A DNA stretch of 64,000 nucleotides from Bradyrhizobium elkanii WSM2783 (GCF_000472865.1 NZ_AXAP01000014.1:93887-157886); one strand, 5' to 3'; numbered from the stretch's first letter, positions 48,771-57,936 are shown. Numbers and translations: made by a program. The notes: generated from the sequence alone by a model not told the origin.

Positions 48771-48811
48771 TCGTCATTCCGGGCTCGTGCTTCGAGCGCC
48801 CCGGAACGACG
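48771..48811. repeat. Short palindromic repeat (ATTCCGGGGCG family)
   Basis: GTCATTCCGGGCTCGTGC and the complementary CGCCCCGGAACGAC form one hairpin around TTCGAG. It is related to the longer element at 17518-17646. Confidence 0.6.
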
Positions 48812-48820
48812 TGTTAACCA

Positions 48821-49699
48821 TCAAAACCGCCGCGCACCCATCTTGATCTGCTCCTCGGAGAAGAAGATCTCGTTGGCATGGGCGACGATATCCTCGGCTT
48901 TCCAGCCTGTGAACGGCGGCTTCCAGCCTTCCATTTCCATCATACGCATCTCCCGCACCCCGCGCGGGCCGGAGACACCGAGCACCTTGCCGGTCTGGTC
49001 ACCCGACAAATCGCTGACCATGTATAGCACGGCCGGCGCGATGCCGTCCGGGCCGAGCGCGGCACCGGGGTTTTCTTTATAGCGGGGCAGGTCTGCTGTC
49101 ATGCGCGTCAAGGCGCCCGGCGCCAGCGTCCAGACCCGGATGTTGTATTTGCGGCCCTCGATTGCCAGCACGTTGGAAAAACCCCAGATGCCGCCCTTGG
49201 CCGCGCCATAGTTGCTCTGGCCGAAATTGCCGATCAGCCCCGAGGTCGAGGAGGTGTTGACGATAACGCCGCCGCCGTTCTCGCGCATCCAGCGGAAAAC
49301 CGGCAGCGTGCAGCAGAAGGTGCCTTTGAGATGCACCTTGATCACCCTGTCCCAGTCGGCCTCGCTCGATTTGGCGAAGGTCTGGTCGCGCAGGATACCG
49401 GCATTGTTGACGAGGATGTCGGCGCGGCCGAAATTCTTGATGGCATCGTCGAACACCGACTGGCCGCCTTCCAGCGTCGAGATGTCGGCCCCATTGGCGA
49501 CCGCGCGGCCGCCCTCGGCCTTGATCGCATCCACCACCTGCTGCGCCATCGACTTGTCAGCGCCCGAGCCATCGCGCGGGCCGCCGAGATCGTTGACCAC
49601 CACCGCCGCGCCCTCGCGTGCGAATAGTCTTGCGTAGGCCTCACCGAGCCCGCCGCCCGCGCCGGTGATCAGCGCCACCTTGCCGTCGAGTAATCCCAT
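48821..49699 (-). CDS. SDR-family 3-hydroxyacyl-CoA-type dehydrogenase
   Basis: This 292-residue short-chain dehydrogenase has ITGAGGGLGEAYARLFAREG (TGxxxGxG), an acidic loop VVVNDLGGPRDGSG typical of the multifunctional-enzyme-2 (HSD17B4) branch, NNAGILRD, and the catalytic SNYGAAKGG (YxxxK). The C-terminal extension (ALGPDGIAPAVLYMVSDLSG) also fits that branch. It likely oxidises 3-hydroxyacyl-CoA with NAD. The next gene upstream encodes the matching MaoC-type hydratase, as in peroxisomal MFE-2 where both are one protein. Confidence 0.92.
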   Translation of the reverse strand: MGLLDGKVALITGAGGGLGEAYARLFAREGAAVVVNDLGGPRDGSGADKSMAQQVVDAIKAEGGRAVANGADISTLEGGQSVFDDAIKNFGRADILVNNAGILRDQTFAKSSEADWDRVIKVHLKGTFCCTLPVFRWMRENGGGVIVNTSSTSGLIGNFGQSNYGAAKGGIWGFSNVLAIEGRKYNIRVWTLAPGALTRMTADLPRYKENPGAALGPDGIAPAVLYMVSDLSGDQTGKVLGVSGPRGVREMRMMEMEGWKPPFTGWKAEDIVAHANEIFFSEEQIKMGARRF

Positions 49700-49733
49700 G
49701 GTTGCTTCTCCCGTTTTGTTTTTTCTTCCTCTC

Positions 49734-49853
49734 CGTCATGGCCGGGCTCGTCCCGGCCATCCACGCCTTAGGCGCCATTTGCAACAAAGAACGTGGATGC
49801 CCGGGTCATCTAGCGCGAAGACGCGCTTCGCGCTTTTACCCAGGCATGACGAA
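49734..49853. repeat. Palindromic intergenic repeat (CATGGCCGGGC family)
   Basis: CATGGCCGGGCTCGTCCCGGCCATCCACG is one hairpin. ACGTGGATGCCCGGGTCA, with GCGAAGACGCGCTTCGC and CAGGCATGACG, is the other half. It separates the SDR and MaoC genes. Confidence 0.65.
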
Positions 49854-49883
49854 ATAAACTCAGAGCGCCTCAACCACGGCCGA

Positions 49884-50744
49884 CTAGCCCAGCACCGTCT
49901 TGCCGTTGCGGATCACGGTGACGCCGCGCGATTTCACCTTGGCCTCGAACGAGATCACGTTGCCGTCCTTCCAGAGATCGATCGTCACGGTCTCGCCGGG
50001 ATAGACCGGCGAGGAGAAGCGAGCGACGTGCTGCTTGAAGGCGGACGGATCGTAATCGCCGTAGGTCTGCAGCACGCCGCGGCAGGTGATGCCATAGGTG
50101 CACATGCCGTGCAGGATCGGCCTGGGGAAGCCCGCTTTCTTGGCGAACTCCGGATCGGAATGCAGCGGGTTGCGGTCGCCGCAGAGGCGGTAGATCAGCG
50201 CCTGGTCCGGGCGCGTCGCGATGTCGACGGTCTTATCCGGCACGCGCTCCGGCACCTTGTGCGGCTCCGGCTGGCCCTCGGACGGTCCGCCAAAGCCGCC
50301 GTCGCCGCGGGCGAAGCGCGAGGCGACCAGCGTGACGAGCTTCTCGCCCTTCTCATCCCTCAGGATGGTCTGGTGGCGGATCACCGCGCCCTTGTCCTTG
50401 CCCTTGTCGAACACGTCGAGCACGCTGGAATCAGCGGTGATGTTTGCGGCCGTTGCGAGCGGCTTGTGGAAGCTGATGTCGCGCTCGCCATCGACCACCA
50501 GCACGCGATTGAGGTTCATTTCGCCGGGGCCGGCACCCCAGGCCGCAACGGACGCGAAGGTCGGCACCACCTTCAGCGGACGCGGCGTCAGCGTCGCTTC
50601 ATTGACGAAAGCGAGTTCGCGCTCGTCCATGGGATCGGCGCCCATGCCGATGCCATAGGCGTAGAGCATCACCTCGCGATCGCCGTAGCTGTACTTCTGG
50701 CCGAGATTTTTCAGGGCCATCAGTTGCTCGTAGTTGATCGGCAT
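49884..50744 (-). CDS. MaoC-family 2-enoyl-CoA hydratase
   Basis: This 286-residue double-hotdog protein has the N-terminal non-catalytic fold (MPINYEQLMALKNLGQKYSY, YAYGIGMGADPMDERELAFV) and the C-terminal hydratase-2 motif YRLCGDRNPLHSDPEFAKKA with catalytic Asp and His, then GFPRPILHGMCTYG. It is the hydratase half of MFE-2. I place the start at ATG 50744, behind GGGAGGAG at an eight-base distance; the open frame upstream to 50978 crosses a repeat. It works with the neighbouring SDR and thiolase in acyl-CoA beta-oxidation. Confidence 0.92.
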   Translation of the reverse strand: MPINYEQLMALKNLGQKYSYGDREVMLYAYGIGMGADPMDERELAFVNEATLTPRPLKVVPTFASVAAWGAGPGEMNLNRVLVVDGERDISFHKPLATAANITADSSVLDVFDKGKDKGAVIRHQTILRDEKGEKLVTLVASRFARGDGGFGGPSEGQPEPHKVPERVPDKTVDIATRPDQALIYRLCGDRNPLHSDPEFAKKAGFPRPILHGMCTYGITCRGVLQTYGDYDPSAFKQHVARFSSPVYPGETVTIDLWKDGNVISFEAKVKSRGVTVIRNGKTVLG

Positions 50745-50787
50745 TTTTTCACTCCTCCCGGATTCTTCACCGGCACCCGTTGCAGCG

Positions 50788-50938
50788 CCCTCTCCCCTTG
50801 TGGGAGAGGGCAACTCCGCGGCCGGCCTCAAACTCGTTCGGGTGAGGGGTCGCCTCCACAAGCACCGAACTCGCGGAGAGAACCCCTCATCCGGCGCGCA
50901 TTGCATGCGCGCCACCTTCTCCCACAAGGGGAGAAGGT
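50788..50938. repeat. Palindromic intergenic repeat (CCTCTCCCCTTGTGGGAGAGG family)
   Basis: CCCTCTCCCCTTGTGGGAGAGGG at the left and CACCTTCTCCCACAAGGGGAGAAGG at the right are each hairpins and also complementary to each other. The unit separates the MaoC and OB-fold genes. Confidence 0.7.
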
Positions 50939-50943
50939 TAAGG

Positions 50944-51333
50944 CTAGGCCGCCGTGAAGAACGGCAGTGGCGCGCCATCGGTCGGCTTCCACACCACCTT
51001 CACCTTCTGGCCGATCCTGATCTTGTCCAGGTCGCAGTCGACGATATTTGTCTGCAGTGACGGGCCTTCCTTCAGCGTGACATAGGCGATCGCATACGGG
51101 CCGGTCGGCGACTTCCGCATCAGGCTGTAGGTATAGACGGTGGCCTCGCCGGAGCTCTCTTCCCACACCGTCTTGTCGGAGAAGCAGAACGGGCAGATCG
51201 ACCGCGGAAAGTAATGCGGCTCGCCGCAGGCGGTGCAGCGCTTGATCAGGAACTTGCCCTGCTTGGCCGCTTCCCAGAACGGCGCGGTTTCCGGGTTGGT
51301 CACCGGCGCATTGTATTTCTTCGCTTCAGTCAT
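50944..51333 (-). CDS. Zn-ribbon/OB-fold acyl-CoA-binding protein (DUF35)
   Basis: This 129-residue protein begins with a helix, then a rubredoxin-like zinc ribbon with four cysteines (RCTACGEPHYFPRSICPFC), and an OB-fold (GEATVYTYSLMRKSPTGPYA, YVTLKEGPSLQTNIVDCDLD). DUF35 proteins bind acyl-CoA and form complexes with SCP2-type thiolases or MaoC proteins. The gene starts in the stop of the thiolase gene (one shared base), so the two proteins are almost certainly made as partners. Confidence 0.92.
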   Translation of the reverse strand: MTEAKKYNAPVTNPETAPFWEAAKQGKFLIKRCTACGEPHYFPRSICPFCFSDKTVWEESSGEATVYTYSLMRKSPTGPYAIAYVTLKEGPSLQTNIVDCDLDKIRIGQKVKVVWKPTDGAPLPFFTAA

Positions 51334-52490
51334 CACACGCGCTCCAGAATGCAGGTCGAGGCGGCGTGGCGGACGCCGAGCAGGCCGCCGGTGCCATGCG
51401 CGATCGCGAGATCGCAATTGGGCACCTGCACCTTCGGATGCGCTTCGCCGCGGAGTTGCCGGACGGCCTCGAGGATCTTGGTCATGCCGCCGCGGTTGAC
51501 GGGATGGTTGCTGCAGAGCCCGCCGCCATCGGTGTTGAACGGCAATCTGCCGACGCCGGAAATCAGGTTGCCGTCGGCGACGAACTTGCCGCCCTCGCCT
51601 TTCTTGCAGAAGCCGAGGTCTTCGAGTTGCATCAGCACGGTGATGGTGAAGCTGTCGTAGATCGAGGCGTATTTGATATCCTTCGGCGTCACGCCCGCTT
51701 CCTCGAAGGCGCGCGGACCGGACCACACGCCGGCGGAATACGTCAGATCGAGATCCTTGCCGCCGCGCGGGCCCTTCATCGCTTCGCCATGGCCGATCAG
51801 GCGCACCAGCGGCTTCTTCAGGCTCTTCGCGATTTCCTCCGTGGTGACGATCATCGCGCCGCCGCCGTCGGTGACGACGCAGCAATCCATGCGGTGCAGC
51901 GGATCTGAAATCATCGGTGAGTTCAGGACGTCCTCGACTGTGACGACCTCCTTCAGCATCGCGTGCGGGTTGTATTGCGCGTGATGGGATGCGGCGACCT
52001 TGATCCAGGCGAGCTGCTCGCTGGTGGTGCCGTAATCGTGCATATGGCGCATGGCACACATGCCGTAGGCGTTATGCGTGGTAGCCCCGTAGGCGGATTC
52101 GAAATCGGCCTCGGCGCCGGCGGCGCGCGGCGGCATCACGCCGGTGCGCGGCTTGCCGGCGAGCGTCACCAGCGCGATCGAGCATTTGCCGGCAGCAATC
52201 GCTTCGGCTGCGTGACCCAGGTGGATCAGGTAGGAACAGCCGCCGGTCTCGGTGGAATCGACGTGCCGCAACTTCTTGGTGTTGAAGCCGAGATAATCGA
52301 CCATCGGCCAGAGCCCGCCGGGCGCATCGCCGGCGAGGAAATAGCCGTCGATATCGTCCTTGGTGAGCCCCGCATCCTCGATCGCGCCCTTGGCAACCTC
52401 GGCATGGAGCTGCGCGGTGGATTTGTCGGGAGCATGCCGGGTGGGATGCTCATAGATGCCGGCAATGTAAGCCTTGCCTTTGATGGTCAA
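51333..52490 (-). CDS. SCP2-type thiolase
   Basis: This 385-residue thiolase-superfamily protein has DGYFLAGDAPGGLWPMVDYL, then TETGGCSYLIHLGHAAEAIA with the candidate nucleophile Cys. A second part has DRLGRF-like family blocks replaced by YDSFTITVLMQLEDLGFC and GGGLCSNHPVNRGGMTKI. This is the lipid-transfer/SCP2 branch, which needs a DUF35 partner. It would cleave 3-ketoacyl-CoA, or act as a retro-aldol-type lyase in steroid side-chain-like pathways. It starts 245 bases after the indolepyruvate oxidoreductase gene. Confidence 0.9.
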   Translation of the reverse strand: MTIKGKAYIAGIYEHPTRHAPDKSTAQLHAEVAKGAIEDAGLTKDDIDGYFLAGDAPGGLWPMVDYLGFNTKKLRHVDSTETGGCSYLIHLGHAAEAIAAGKCSIALVTLAGKPRTGVMPPRAAGAEADFESAYGATTHNAYGMCAMRHMHDYGTTSEQLAWIKVAASHHAQYNPHAMLKEVVTVEDVLNSPMISDPLHRMDCCVVTDGGGAMIVTTEEIAKSLKKPLVRLIGHGEAMKGPRGGKDLDLTYSAGVWSGPRAFEEAGVTPKDIKYASIYDSFTITVLMQLEDLGFCKKGEGGKFVADGNLISGVGRLPFNTDGGGLCSNHPVNRGGMTKILEAVRQLRGEAHPKVQVPNCDLAIAHGTGGLLGVRHAASTCILERV

Positions 52491-52591
52491 CTCGTTCTCC
52501 GCTGGCGTTTCTGGTGCGAGCGTTTTTCTGGACCGTCAGGCAGGCCTTGGCAAGCGCGGAAATATTCCGTGCGGCGAGAGGCAGATATCTC

Positions 52592-52716
52592 TCCGTCGTC
52601 CCCGCGAAAGCGGGGACCCATAACCACAGGATGGCGTTGTGGGCAGGGACAAGCGGTTGTAGCGGAGCAGCCTACAAACGCCTGTGGTTATGGGTCCCGG
52701 CCCAAGGCCGGGACGA
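52592..52716. repeat. Palindromic intergenic repeat (CGTCCCCGCGAAAGCGGGGAC family)
   Basis: The outer parts CGTCCCCGCGAAAGCGGGGA and CCCGGCCCAAGGCCGGGACG are hairpins. ACCCATAACCACAGG and CCTGTGGTTATGGGT are perfect inverted copies inside. It lies between the oxidoreductase and thiolase genes. Confidence 0.75.
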
Positions 52717-52735
52717 CGATGATGGTGACGACCGT

Positions 52736-55700
52736 CTACTCCGCTGCCATTTGCCTCGGGGCCGGCGGCGGGTTGGCGAGGTCGGCGGCGAGTTGGGCGT
52801 AGCGAGCTTTTGCGTCCTGCACCGCCTTTTCCTTCACCGGGCCGTAGCCGCGGATGCGATCGGGCAGCGAGAGCAACTCGACAGCGGTGTCGACCGTGAC
52901 CGGCGACAACAGGCCGAGCACGGTCGCGACGTCCTTCTCGTAGCCTGCGATCAAATCGCGCTCGAGCTTGCGATCGGCGCTATAGCCGAAGAGGTCGAGC
53001 GGCGTGCCGCGCAGGAAACGCAGCCTGGCCAGCACGCGGAAGGCATTCAGCATCCACGGACCGAAGGCGCGCTTCTTCGGGCGGCCCTGGGCGTCAACGC
53101 CGCGCGCCAGGATCGGCGGCGCGAGGTTGAAGTTGAACTTGAAATCGCCTTCGAACTGCTCGCGGAGCTGATGTTCGAACTTGCCGTCGGTGAAGAGCCG
53201 CGCGACCTCGTACTCGTCCTTGTAGGCGAGCAGCTTGGCATAGTTGATCGCAACCGCGCGCGGCAGCGCTTCGCCGTGGCCGCCCTTGGTGGCGGCATCG
53301 CGCACCTGGTCGACCAGCTTGCGATAGCGTTTTGCCAACCTGCTACTCTGATACGCCGTGAGATGGGCACTGCGGTGGGCGATGATCTCGTCCAGCGTCA
53401 TGGCATCCAGCGTCTTCGGCGCGACCGGCTCGTCCTGGTCCTTCATCATCGCGGCCAGCCGCACCGGATCGGCGGCGGCAAGACGGCCGAGCTGGAAGGC
53501 CTCCTTGTTCATCTTGATCGAGACGCCGTTGACCTCGATCGCCTGCTCGATCGACGCCGCCGACAGCGGCAACAGGCCCTTCTGATAGGCGTAGCCCATC
53601 ATCATGATGTTGGTGGCGATGCTGTCGCCAAGCAGGGCTTCGGCCGGCCTGGTGAAATCGAAGAACGCAGAGTCCTGGCGCAGTGCGTTCTCCAGCACCG
53701 AGTTGACCTTGCGAACCTGGAAGTTGAAGTCGCGGTTGAGGATGAAGTCCGCGGTCGGGATCACATGGCTGTTGATGATGCCGGCGGTGCGGCCGGATTC
53801 GCACAGCGTGATCGTCTCCTTGGACGCCGCGACCACCTCGTCCGCGGCCAGCACGAGATCGGCGGTGCCGGTGACGATGCGCGAGCAGGTGACGTCGGCC
53901 GGGTGATCGGACAAGCGGACGTGGCTCAGCACCGCCCCGCCCTTCTGCGCGAGGCCGGACATGTCCAGGATCATGCTGGCCTTGCCTTCGATGTGCGCGG
54001 CCATGCCGAGCAGCGCGCCGATCGTCAGCACGCCGGTGCCTCCGACACCGCCAACCGCGATGTTGTAGGGACGCTCCAGCGACGGCCGCGTCGCCGGCTC
54101 CGGCAGCTCACCGATGGCGCCGAGATCCGGCGGCGCGCGGCGGCGCAGCTTGCCGCCATCGACGGTGACGAAGGACGGGCAAAAGCCCTTCACGCACGAA
54201 TAGTCCTTGTTGCAGGTCGACTGGTTGATGGTGCGCTTGCGGCCGAACTCGGTCTCCAGCGGCTCGACCGAGATGCAGTTCGACTGCACCGAGCAGTCGC
54301 CGCAGCCCTCGCAGACCGCGGGGTTGATCAGCACGCGGCGCTGCGGATCCTCCATCAGGCCGCGCTTGCGGCGGCGGCGCTTCTCGGCGGCGCAGGTCTG
54401 CACGAACACGATCGCGGACGTGCCCTTGAACTCGCGGCACGCCTTCATGACGTTCTCAAGCTCGTCGCGATGGGCGAGCTTCACGCCGGGCGCGATGGTG
54501 CTGGCCGGATAGGCGTCGGGATTTTCAGAGACGAGGTAGATCTCGCGGATGCCTTCGGCGTGGAGCTGGAAGGTGATCTGCTGCGGCGACAGATCGCCGT
54601 CGTGACGCTGGCCGCCGGTCATCGCAACCGCGTCGTTGTAGAGGATCTTGTAGGTGATGTTGGCCTTGGAAGCGACCGCCTGCCGGATCGCCAGAATGCC
54701 GGAATGGAAATAGGTGCCGTCGCCGAGATTGGCGAAGATGTGGTTCTCGTTGGTGAACGGCGCGATGCCGACCCACGGCACGCCCTCCCCGCCCATATGG
54801 GTGAAGGTCTCGGTGTTGCGGTTCATCCACAGCGCCATGAAGTGGCAGCCGATGCCGGCCATCGCGCGGCTGCCTTCCGGCACTTTGGTCGAGGTGTTGT
54901 GCGGGCAGCCCGAGCAGAAATACGGGACGCGGGCGATCGGGGATGTCGCCTGCATTTGCGTCGCCTGGCGGCCGTTGAACCAATCGGCCTTGGCGCGCAG
55001 CATCTCGGCGATCTCAGGGTTGAGATTGAGTCGAAGCAGGCGCTCGGTCAGCGAGCTCGCGAGCGAGGCGACGCTGAGCTCGGCAGCGAAAGTAAGGAAG
55101 CGCTTCTCGTGTTCGTCCATCTTGCCGACGATGCGCGGGCGGACGTCGTCGCGCCAGTTGAAGAGTTCCTGCTTGACCTGGTTCTCGACGATCTCGCGCC
55201 GTTCCTCGACGATGAAGATCTCCTCCAGGCCGACGGCAAAGTTGCGCACGCCTTCCGGCTCCAGCGGCCAGGGCATGCCGATCTTGTAGAGCCGGATGCC
55301 GATCTTGGCGGCGATCTCCTCCGTGATGCCGAGTTCGCGCAGCGCCTGACGGATGTCCTCGTAGCTCTTGCCTGAGGCCATGATGCCGTAGCGCGCGTTC
55401 GGCGAATCCATGGTGATGCGGTTGACCTTGTTGGCGCGGGCAAAAGCGATCGCCGCATAGCCCTTGTAGTCCTGCAGGCGCCGGTCCTGCTCGAAGCGGT
55501 CGTCGGGCCAGCGGATGTTAAGGCCATCAGGCGGCAGTTCGAAATCGGTCGGGATCACGAACGGCGTCATCTCGTCGCTGAGGTCGATCTCGGCCGTGGT
55601 CTCGACTGTCTCCGTGATCACCTTCATGCCGACCCAGCAGCCGGAGTAGCGCGACATCGCGATGCCGAGCAGACCCATCTCGATCATCTCGTGGATGCTG

Positions 55701-56227
55701 GACGGATAGAGATAGGGCATCAGCGCCGAGATGAAGGCATGGTCGGACTGATGTGGCACGGTGGAGGATTTGGCGCCATGGTCGTCGCCGGCCAGACACA
55801 GCACGCCGCCATGCTTGGCGGAGCCCGCCGCATTGCCGTGGCGGAACACGTCGCCGCAGCGGTCGACGCCGGGGCCCTTGCCGTACCAGATGCCGACCAC
55901 GCCGTCGTAGTTGGCGCCGGGCGAAAGGTGGAGCTGCTGCGAGCCCCAGACCGCCGTGGCAGCCAAGTCCTCGTTCACGCCAGGCTGGAACTTGATGTTG
56001 TACTGCTCAAGATGGTGCTTCGCCGCAAAGAGCTGCTGGTCGTAACCGCCAAGCGGCGAGCCGCGATAGCCGGAGATGAAGCCCGCGGTGTTGAGGCCGG
56101 CTGCACGGTCGCGGCGGATCTGCGCCATCGGCAGACGGACGAGGGCCTGGATGCCGGTCAGAAAGATATGGCCGGTGCCCTGAGTATATTTCTGGTCGAG
56201 ACTGATCGGACCTTGGTTGATTCCCAT
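52736..56227 (-). CDS. Fused indolepyruvate:ferredoxin oxidoreductase
   Basis: This 1163-residue protein combines the alpha and gamma parts of 2-oxoacid:ferredoxin oxidoreductases. An N-terminal TPP pyrimidine-binding domain (SGYRGSPLGGYDQQL) is followed by a central TPP-binding core (GIGCHFMALWMNRNTETFTH, GDGTYFHSGI) and a [4Fe-4S] motif VCEGCGDCSVQSNC near 640 with a further CNKDYSCVKGFCPSF. A gamma domain (GVGGTGVLTIGALLGMAAHI) and a C-terminal extension complete it. It decarboxylates aryl or branched 2-oxoacids to acyl-CoA, giving electrons to ferredoxin. It is the first gene of the catabolic block. Confidence 0.93.
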   Translation of the reverse strand: MGINQGPISLDQKYTQGTGHIFLTGIQALVRLPMAQIRRDRAAGLNTAGFISGYRGSPLGGYDQQLFAAKHHLEQYNIKFQPGVNEDLAATAVWGSQQLHLSPGANYDGVVGIWYGKGPGVDRCGDVFRHGNAAGSAKHGGVLCLAGDDHGAKSSTVPHQSDHAFISALMPYLYPSSIHEMIEMGLLGIAMSRYSGCWVGMKVITETVETTAEIDLSDEMTPFVIPTDFELPPDGLNIRWPDDRFEQDRRLQDYKGYAAIAFARANKVNRITMDSPNARYGIMASGKSYEDIRQALRELGITEEIAAKIGIRLYKIGMPWPLEPEGVRNFAVGLEEIFIVEERREIVENQVKQELFNWRDDVRPRIVGKMDEHEKRFLTFAAELSVASLASSLTERLLRLNLNPEIAEMLRAKADWFNGRQATQMQATSPIARVPYFCSGCPHNTSTKVPEGSRAMAGIGCHFMALWMNRNTETFTHMGGEGVPWVGIAPFTNENHIFANLGDGTYFHSGILAIRQAVASKANITYKILYNDAVAMTGGQRHDGDLSPQQITFQLHAEGIREIYLVSENPDAYPASTIAPGVKLAHRDELENVMKACREFKGTSAIVFVQTCAAEKRRRRKRGLMEDPQRRVLINPAVCEGCGDCSVQSNCISVEPLETEFGRKRTINQSTCNKDYSCVKGFCPSFVTVDGGKLRRRAPPDLGAIGELPEPATRPSLERPYNIAVGGVGGTGVLTIGALLGMAAHIEGKASMILDMSGLAQKGGAVLSHVRLSDHPADVTCSRIVTGTADLVLAADEVVAASKETITLCESGRTAGIINSHVIPTADFILNRDFNFQVRKVNSVLENALRQDSAFFDFTRPAEALLGDSIATNIMMMGYAYQKGLLPLSAASIEQAIEVNGVSIKMNKEAFQLGRLAAADPVRLAAMMKDQDEPVAPKTLDAMTLDEIIAHRSAHLTAYQSSRLAKRYRKLVDQVRDAATKGGHGEALPRAVAINYAKLLAYKDEYEVARLFTDGKFEHQLREQFEGDFKFNFNLAPPILARGVDAQGRPKKRAFGPWMLNAFRVLARLRFLRGTPLDLFGYSADRKLERDLIAGYEKDVATVLGLLSPVTVDTAVELLSLPDRIRGYGPVKEKAVQDAKARYAQLAADLANPPPAPRQMAAE

Positions 56228-56614
56228 CTAAGCCCTCGTAATCCTTGGTCGCAGCGACTGATTTTAGCTAGTCATCCAAGCGCCTTAGAACCAGTCTATG
56301 TCGGTTTTCAAAGGCCGCGCAGCACAATTCTGTGCTGAAGCACCTCGCTTTCGAAGTTCGCAATTTCGTGCCTGGAATGACCGGGTTTGTTTTCGCTTCG
56401 TGCGCCGGAGGGGTGTTGCGCGAAATGCCGTAAGGTGCCCGGAAGGCCGACAGCAGGTGGGCGGATGCAGGCATGGCGTCAAACGGCCGGCGCGATTCTC
56501 GCTCGCGTGTTTTTGTGCAGTGCATTCTTCTTCGACGAAGACGTGCAGCACGCAGGGACCGGGAACGTCAGGGAGCGCTCGCGAGTTGTAACTTAGGCTA
56601 ACGGAGGAACCCCA
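56228..56614. other. Divergent intergenic region
   Basis: This 387-base region contains the promoters of the oxidoreductase block (leftward) and of the small membrane protein (rightward). The long frame at 56285-57364 is a shadow. The only site I can point to is the EcfG-like promoter at 56562-56587. Confidence 0.4.
56562..56587 (+). promoter_or_regulatory. Candidate EcfG promoter
   Basis: GGAAC (56562-56566) and AGTT (56584-56587) are separated by 17 bases, close to the EcfG consensus GGAAC-N16/17-cGTT. It lies 28 bases before the ATG at 56615. The same near-match is found upstream of the DUF4142 gene. Confidence 0.45.
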
Positions 56615-57022
56615 ATGGCATACCAACCGAATGACCCTGACCGCAGCAATATGACCGAGGAGGAGATCCGCCATCAGGCGCGTCTCAACAATCTGGACAA
56701 TGAGTTGCAGCCCGATCCGGAGCTTGCCGAGGGCCCGGCCAGTGGTGCGAAGATCGCGATGTTCGCGATTGCGATCGCGGTGGTGCTTGGCGCAGTGTTC
56801 TATGGCCTGAACAACACGTCCGTTAACAATGCCGGCACGACGCCGCCATCGCAGAGCGCGCAGAACCAGCCGGCCAACCCCGCATCTCCATCGACCACGC
56901 CGAAGGCCAACACCGAACCCGGCACGACGACGGGCGCGGCGACCAACCGCCCGACACCACCGCAGTCGAATCCGACCGGCCAGGAGATCGACCGTTCGGC
57001 CAAGCCGGACAGCAATAAGTAA
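56615..57022 (+). CDS. Small membrane protein with disordered tail
   Basis: This 135-residue protein has a charged cytoplasmic start (MTEEEIRHQARLNNLDNELQ), one helix (IAMFAIAIAVVLGAVFYGL) and a Thr/Pro/Asn/Ser-rich tail of about 65 residues (QNQPANPASPSTTPKANTEP) that would be outside the membrane. GGAGG nine bases before ATG 56615 is strong. No family known to me. The candidate EcfG promoter suggests a role in general stress. Confidence 0.7.
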   Translation: MAYQPNDPDRSNMTEEEIRHQARLNNLDNELQPDPELAEGPASGAKIAMFAIAIAVVLGAVFYGLNNTSVNNAGTTPPSQSAQNQPANPASPSTTPKANTEPGTTTGAATNRPTPPQSNPTGQEIDRSAKPDSNK

Positions 57023-57087
57023 GAGGTATCGACACTCTCGCAGGCACGGCGGGCTCAATCTGCCCGCCGTGTTTCTTGTGAGAACCG

Positions 57088-57903
57088 CTACTTGAACATC
57101 TTGTTGAGCTCGCCGCCGGGATAGCCGTGGGCGAGTTCGGTGAAGGTCCCCTGCTCCGCCATCTCGCGTGCGGCTTTCATGAAGCCGGCCCAGGCGTTGC
57201 GTGCCAGCGAGCCGCCGACGCTGATGCGGCGCACGCCGAGATCGGTGGCTTCCGCCAGCGACAGGCCGGAGGCGCCGATCAGGAGATTGACGGGTTTGGG
57301 ATGCACCGCCTTTACGACTGCAGCGATCTCTTCCCGCGTCTTGATGCCGGGCGCATAGAGACAATCGGCGCCGGCGGCGGAATAGGCTTGCAGCCGCTCA
57401 ATGACAAGATTGAGATCGTTCCGTCCCCACAGGAAGGCTTCGCAACGGCCGGTGAGCAGGACGCCGCTATCCTCGGCGTCGATCGCCTTGCGCGCGGCCT
57501 TGATGCGTTCGACCGCCAGGCTGGAATCGTACAGCGGCTTTGCCGCATCGCCGGTCGAGTCCTCGATCGAGAGTCCCGCAACCCCTGTCCTGACGCCGCG
57601 GGCAACGTTGGTTGCAACGTTATCCGGCTCGACGGCAAAGCCGCCTTCGAAATCGGCGTTGACGGGCAGATCGACGGCGGCGCAGAGCGCCGTCAGATGG
57701 CCCACGACATCATCGACCGTGACGCGGTTGTCGGCCTTGCCGATGGTCCAGGCAAAGCCGGCGCTGGTAGAGGCGAGCGCCTTGAAGCCGAGTTGCTGCA
57801 GTGCGCGGGCGCTGCCGACGTCAAAGGGGTTGGGCAGGATGAAGCAGCCGCTCTCATGTAGCTTCCTGAACGCAGCGCGCTTCTCGGCAATCGTGACCGG
57901 CAT
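57088..57903 (-). CDS. Isocitrate lyase/PEP-mutase family enzyme
   Basis: This 271-residue TIM-barrel protein has ILPNPFDVGSARALQQLGFK, TSAGFAWTIGKADN, VNADFEGGF (metal-binding Asp), SIEDSTGD and TGRCEAFLWG. The catalytic-loop Cys of true isocitrate lyases (KKCGH) is not seen, so it is closer to the PEP-mutase/oxaloacetate-decarboxylase or 2-methylisocitrate-lyase-like branch. It acts on a 2-hydroxy- or 2-oxodicarboxylate in the cytoplasm. It is last in a minus-strand set with the ABM and NIPSNAP genes (gaps of about 33 bases). Confidence 0.88.
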   Translation of the reverse strand: MPVTIAEKRAAFRKLHESGCFILPNPFDVGSARALQQLGFKALASTSAGFAWTIGKADNRVTVDDVVGHLTALCAAVDLPVNADFEGGFAVEPDNVATNVARGVRTGVAGLSIEDSTGDAAKPLYDSSLAVERIKAARKAIDAEDSGVLLTGRCEAFLWGRNDLNLVIERLQAYSAAGADCLYAPGIKTREEIAAVVKAVHPKPVNLLIGASGLSLAEATDLGVRRISVGGSLARNAWAGFMKAAREMAEQGTFTELAHGYPGGELNKMFK

Positions 57904-57936
57904 GTTTGCTCTCCTTTCGATGATTGGTATTGCGAG

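Noticed and set aside
50978..52059. Long frame covering the OB-fold gene and part of the thiolase gene
   Set aside because: Only its last 129 codons, from ATG 51333, have DUF35 homology; the rest is out of frame with the thiolase gene it covers.
52514..55375. 953-codon plus-strand frame
   Set aside because: It is antisense to the indolepyruvate oxidoreductase gene and starts inside a palindromic repeat; composition is shadow-like.
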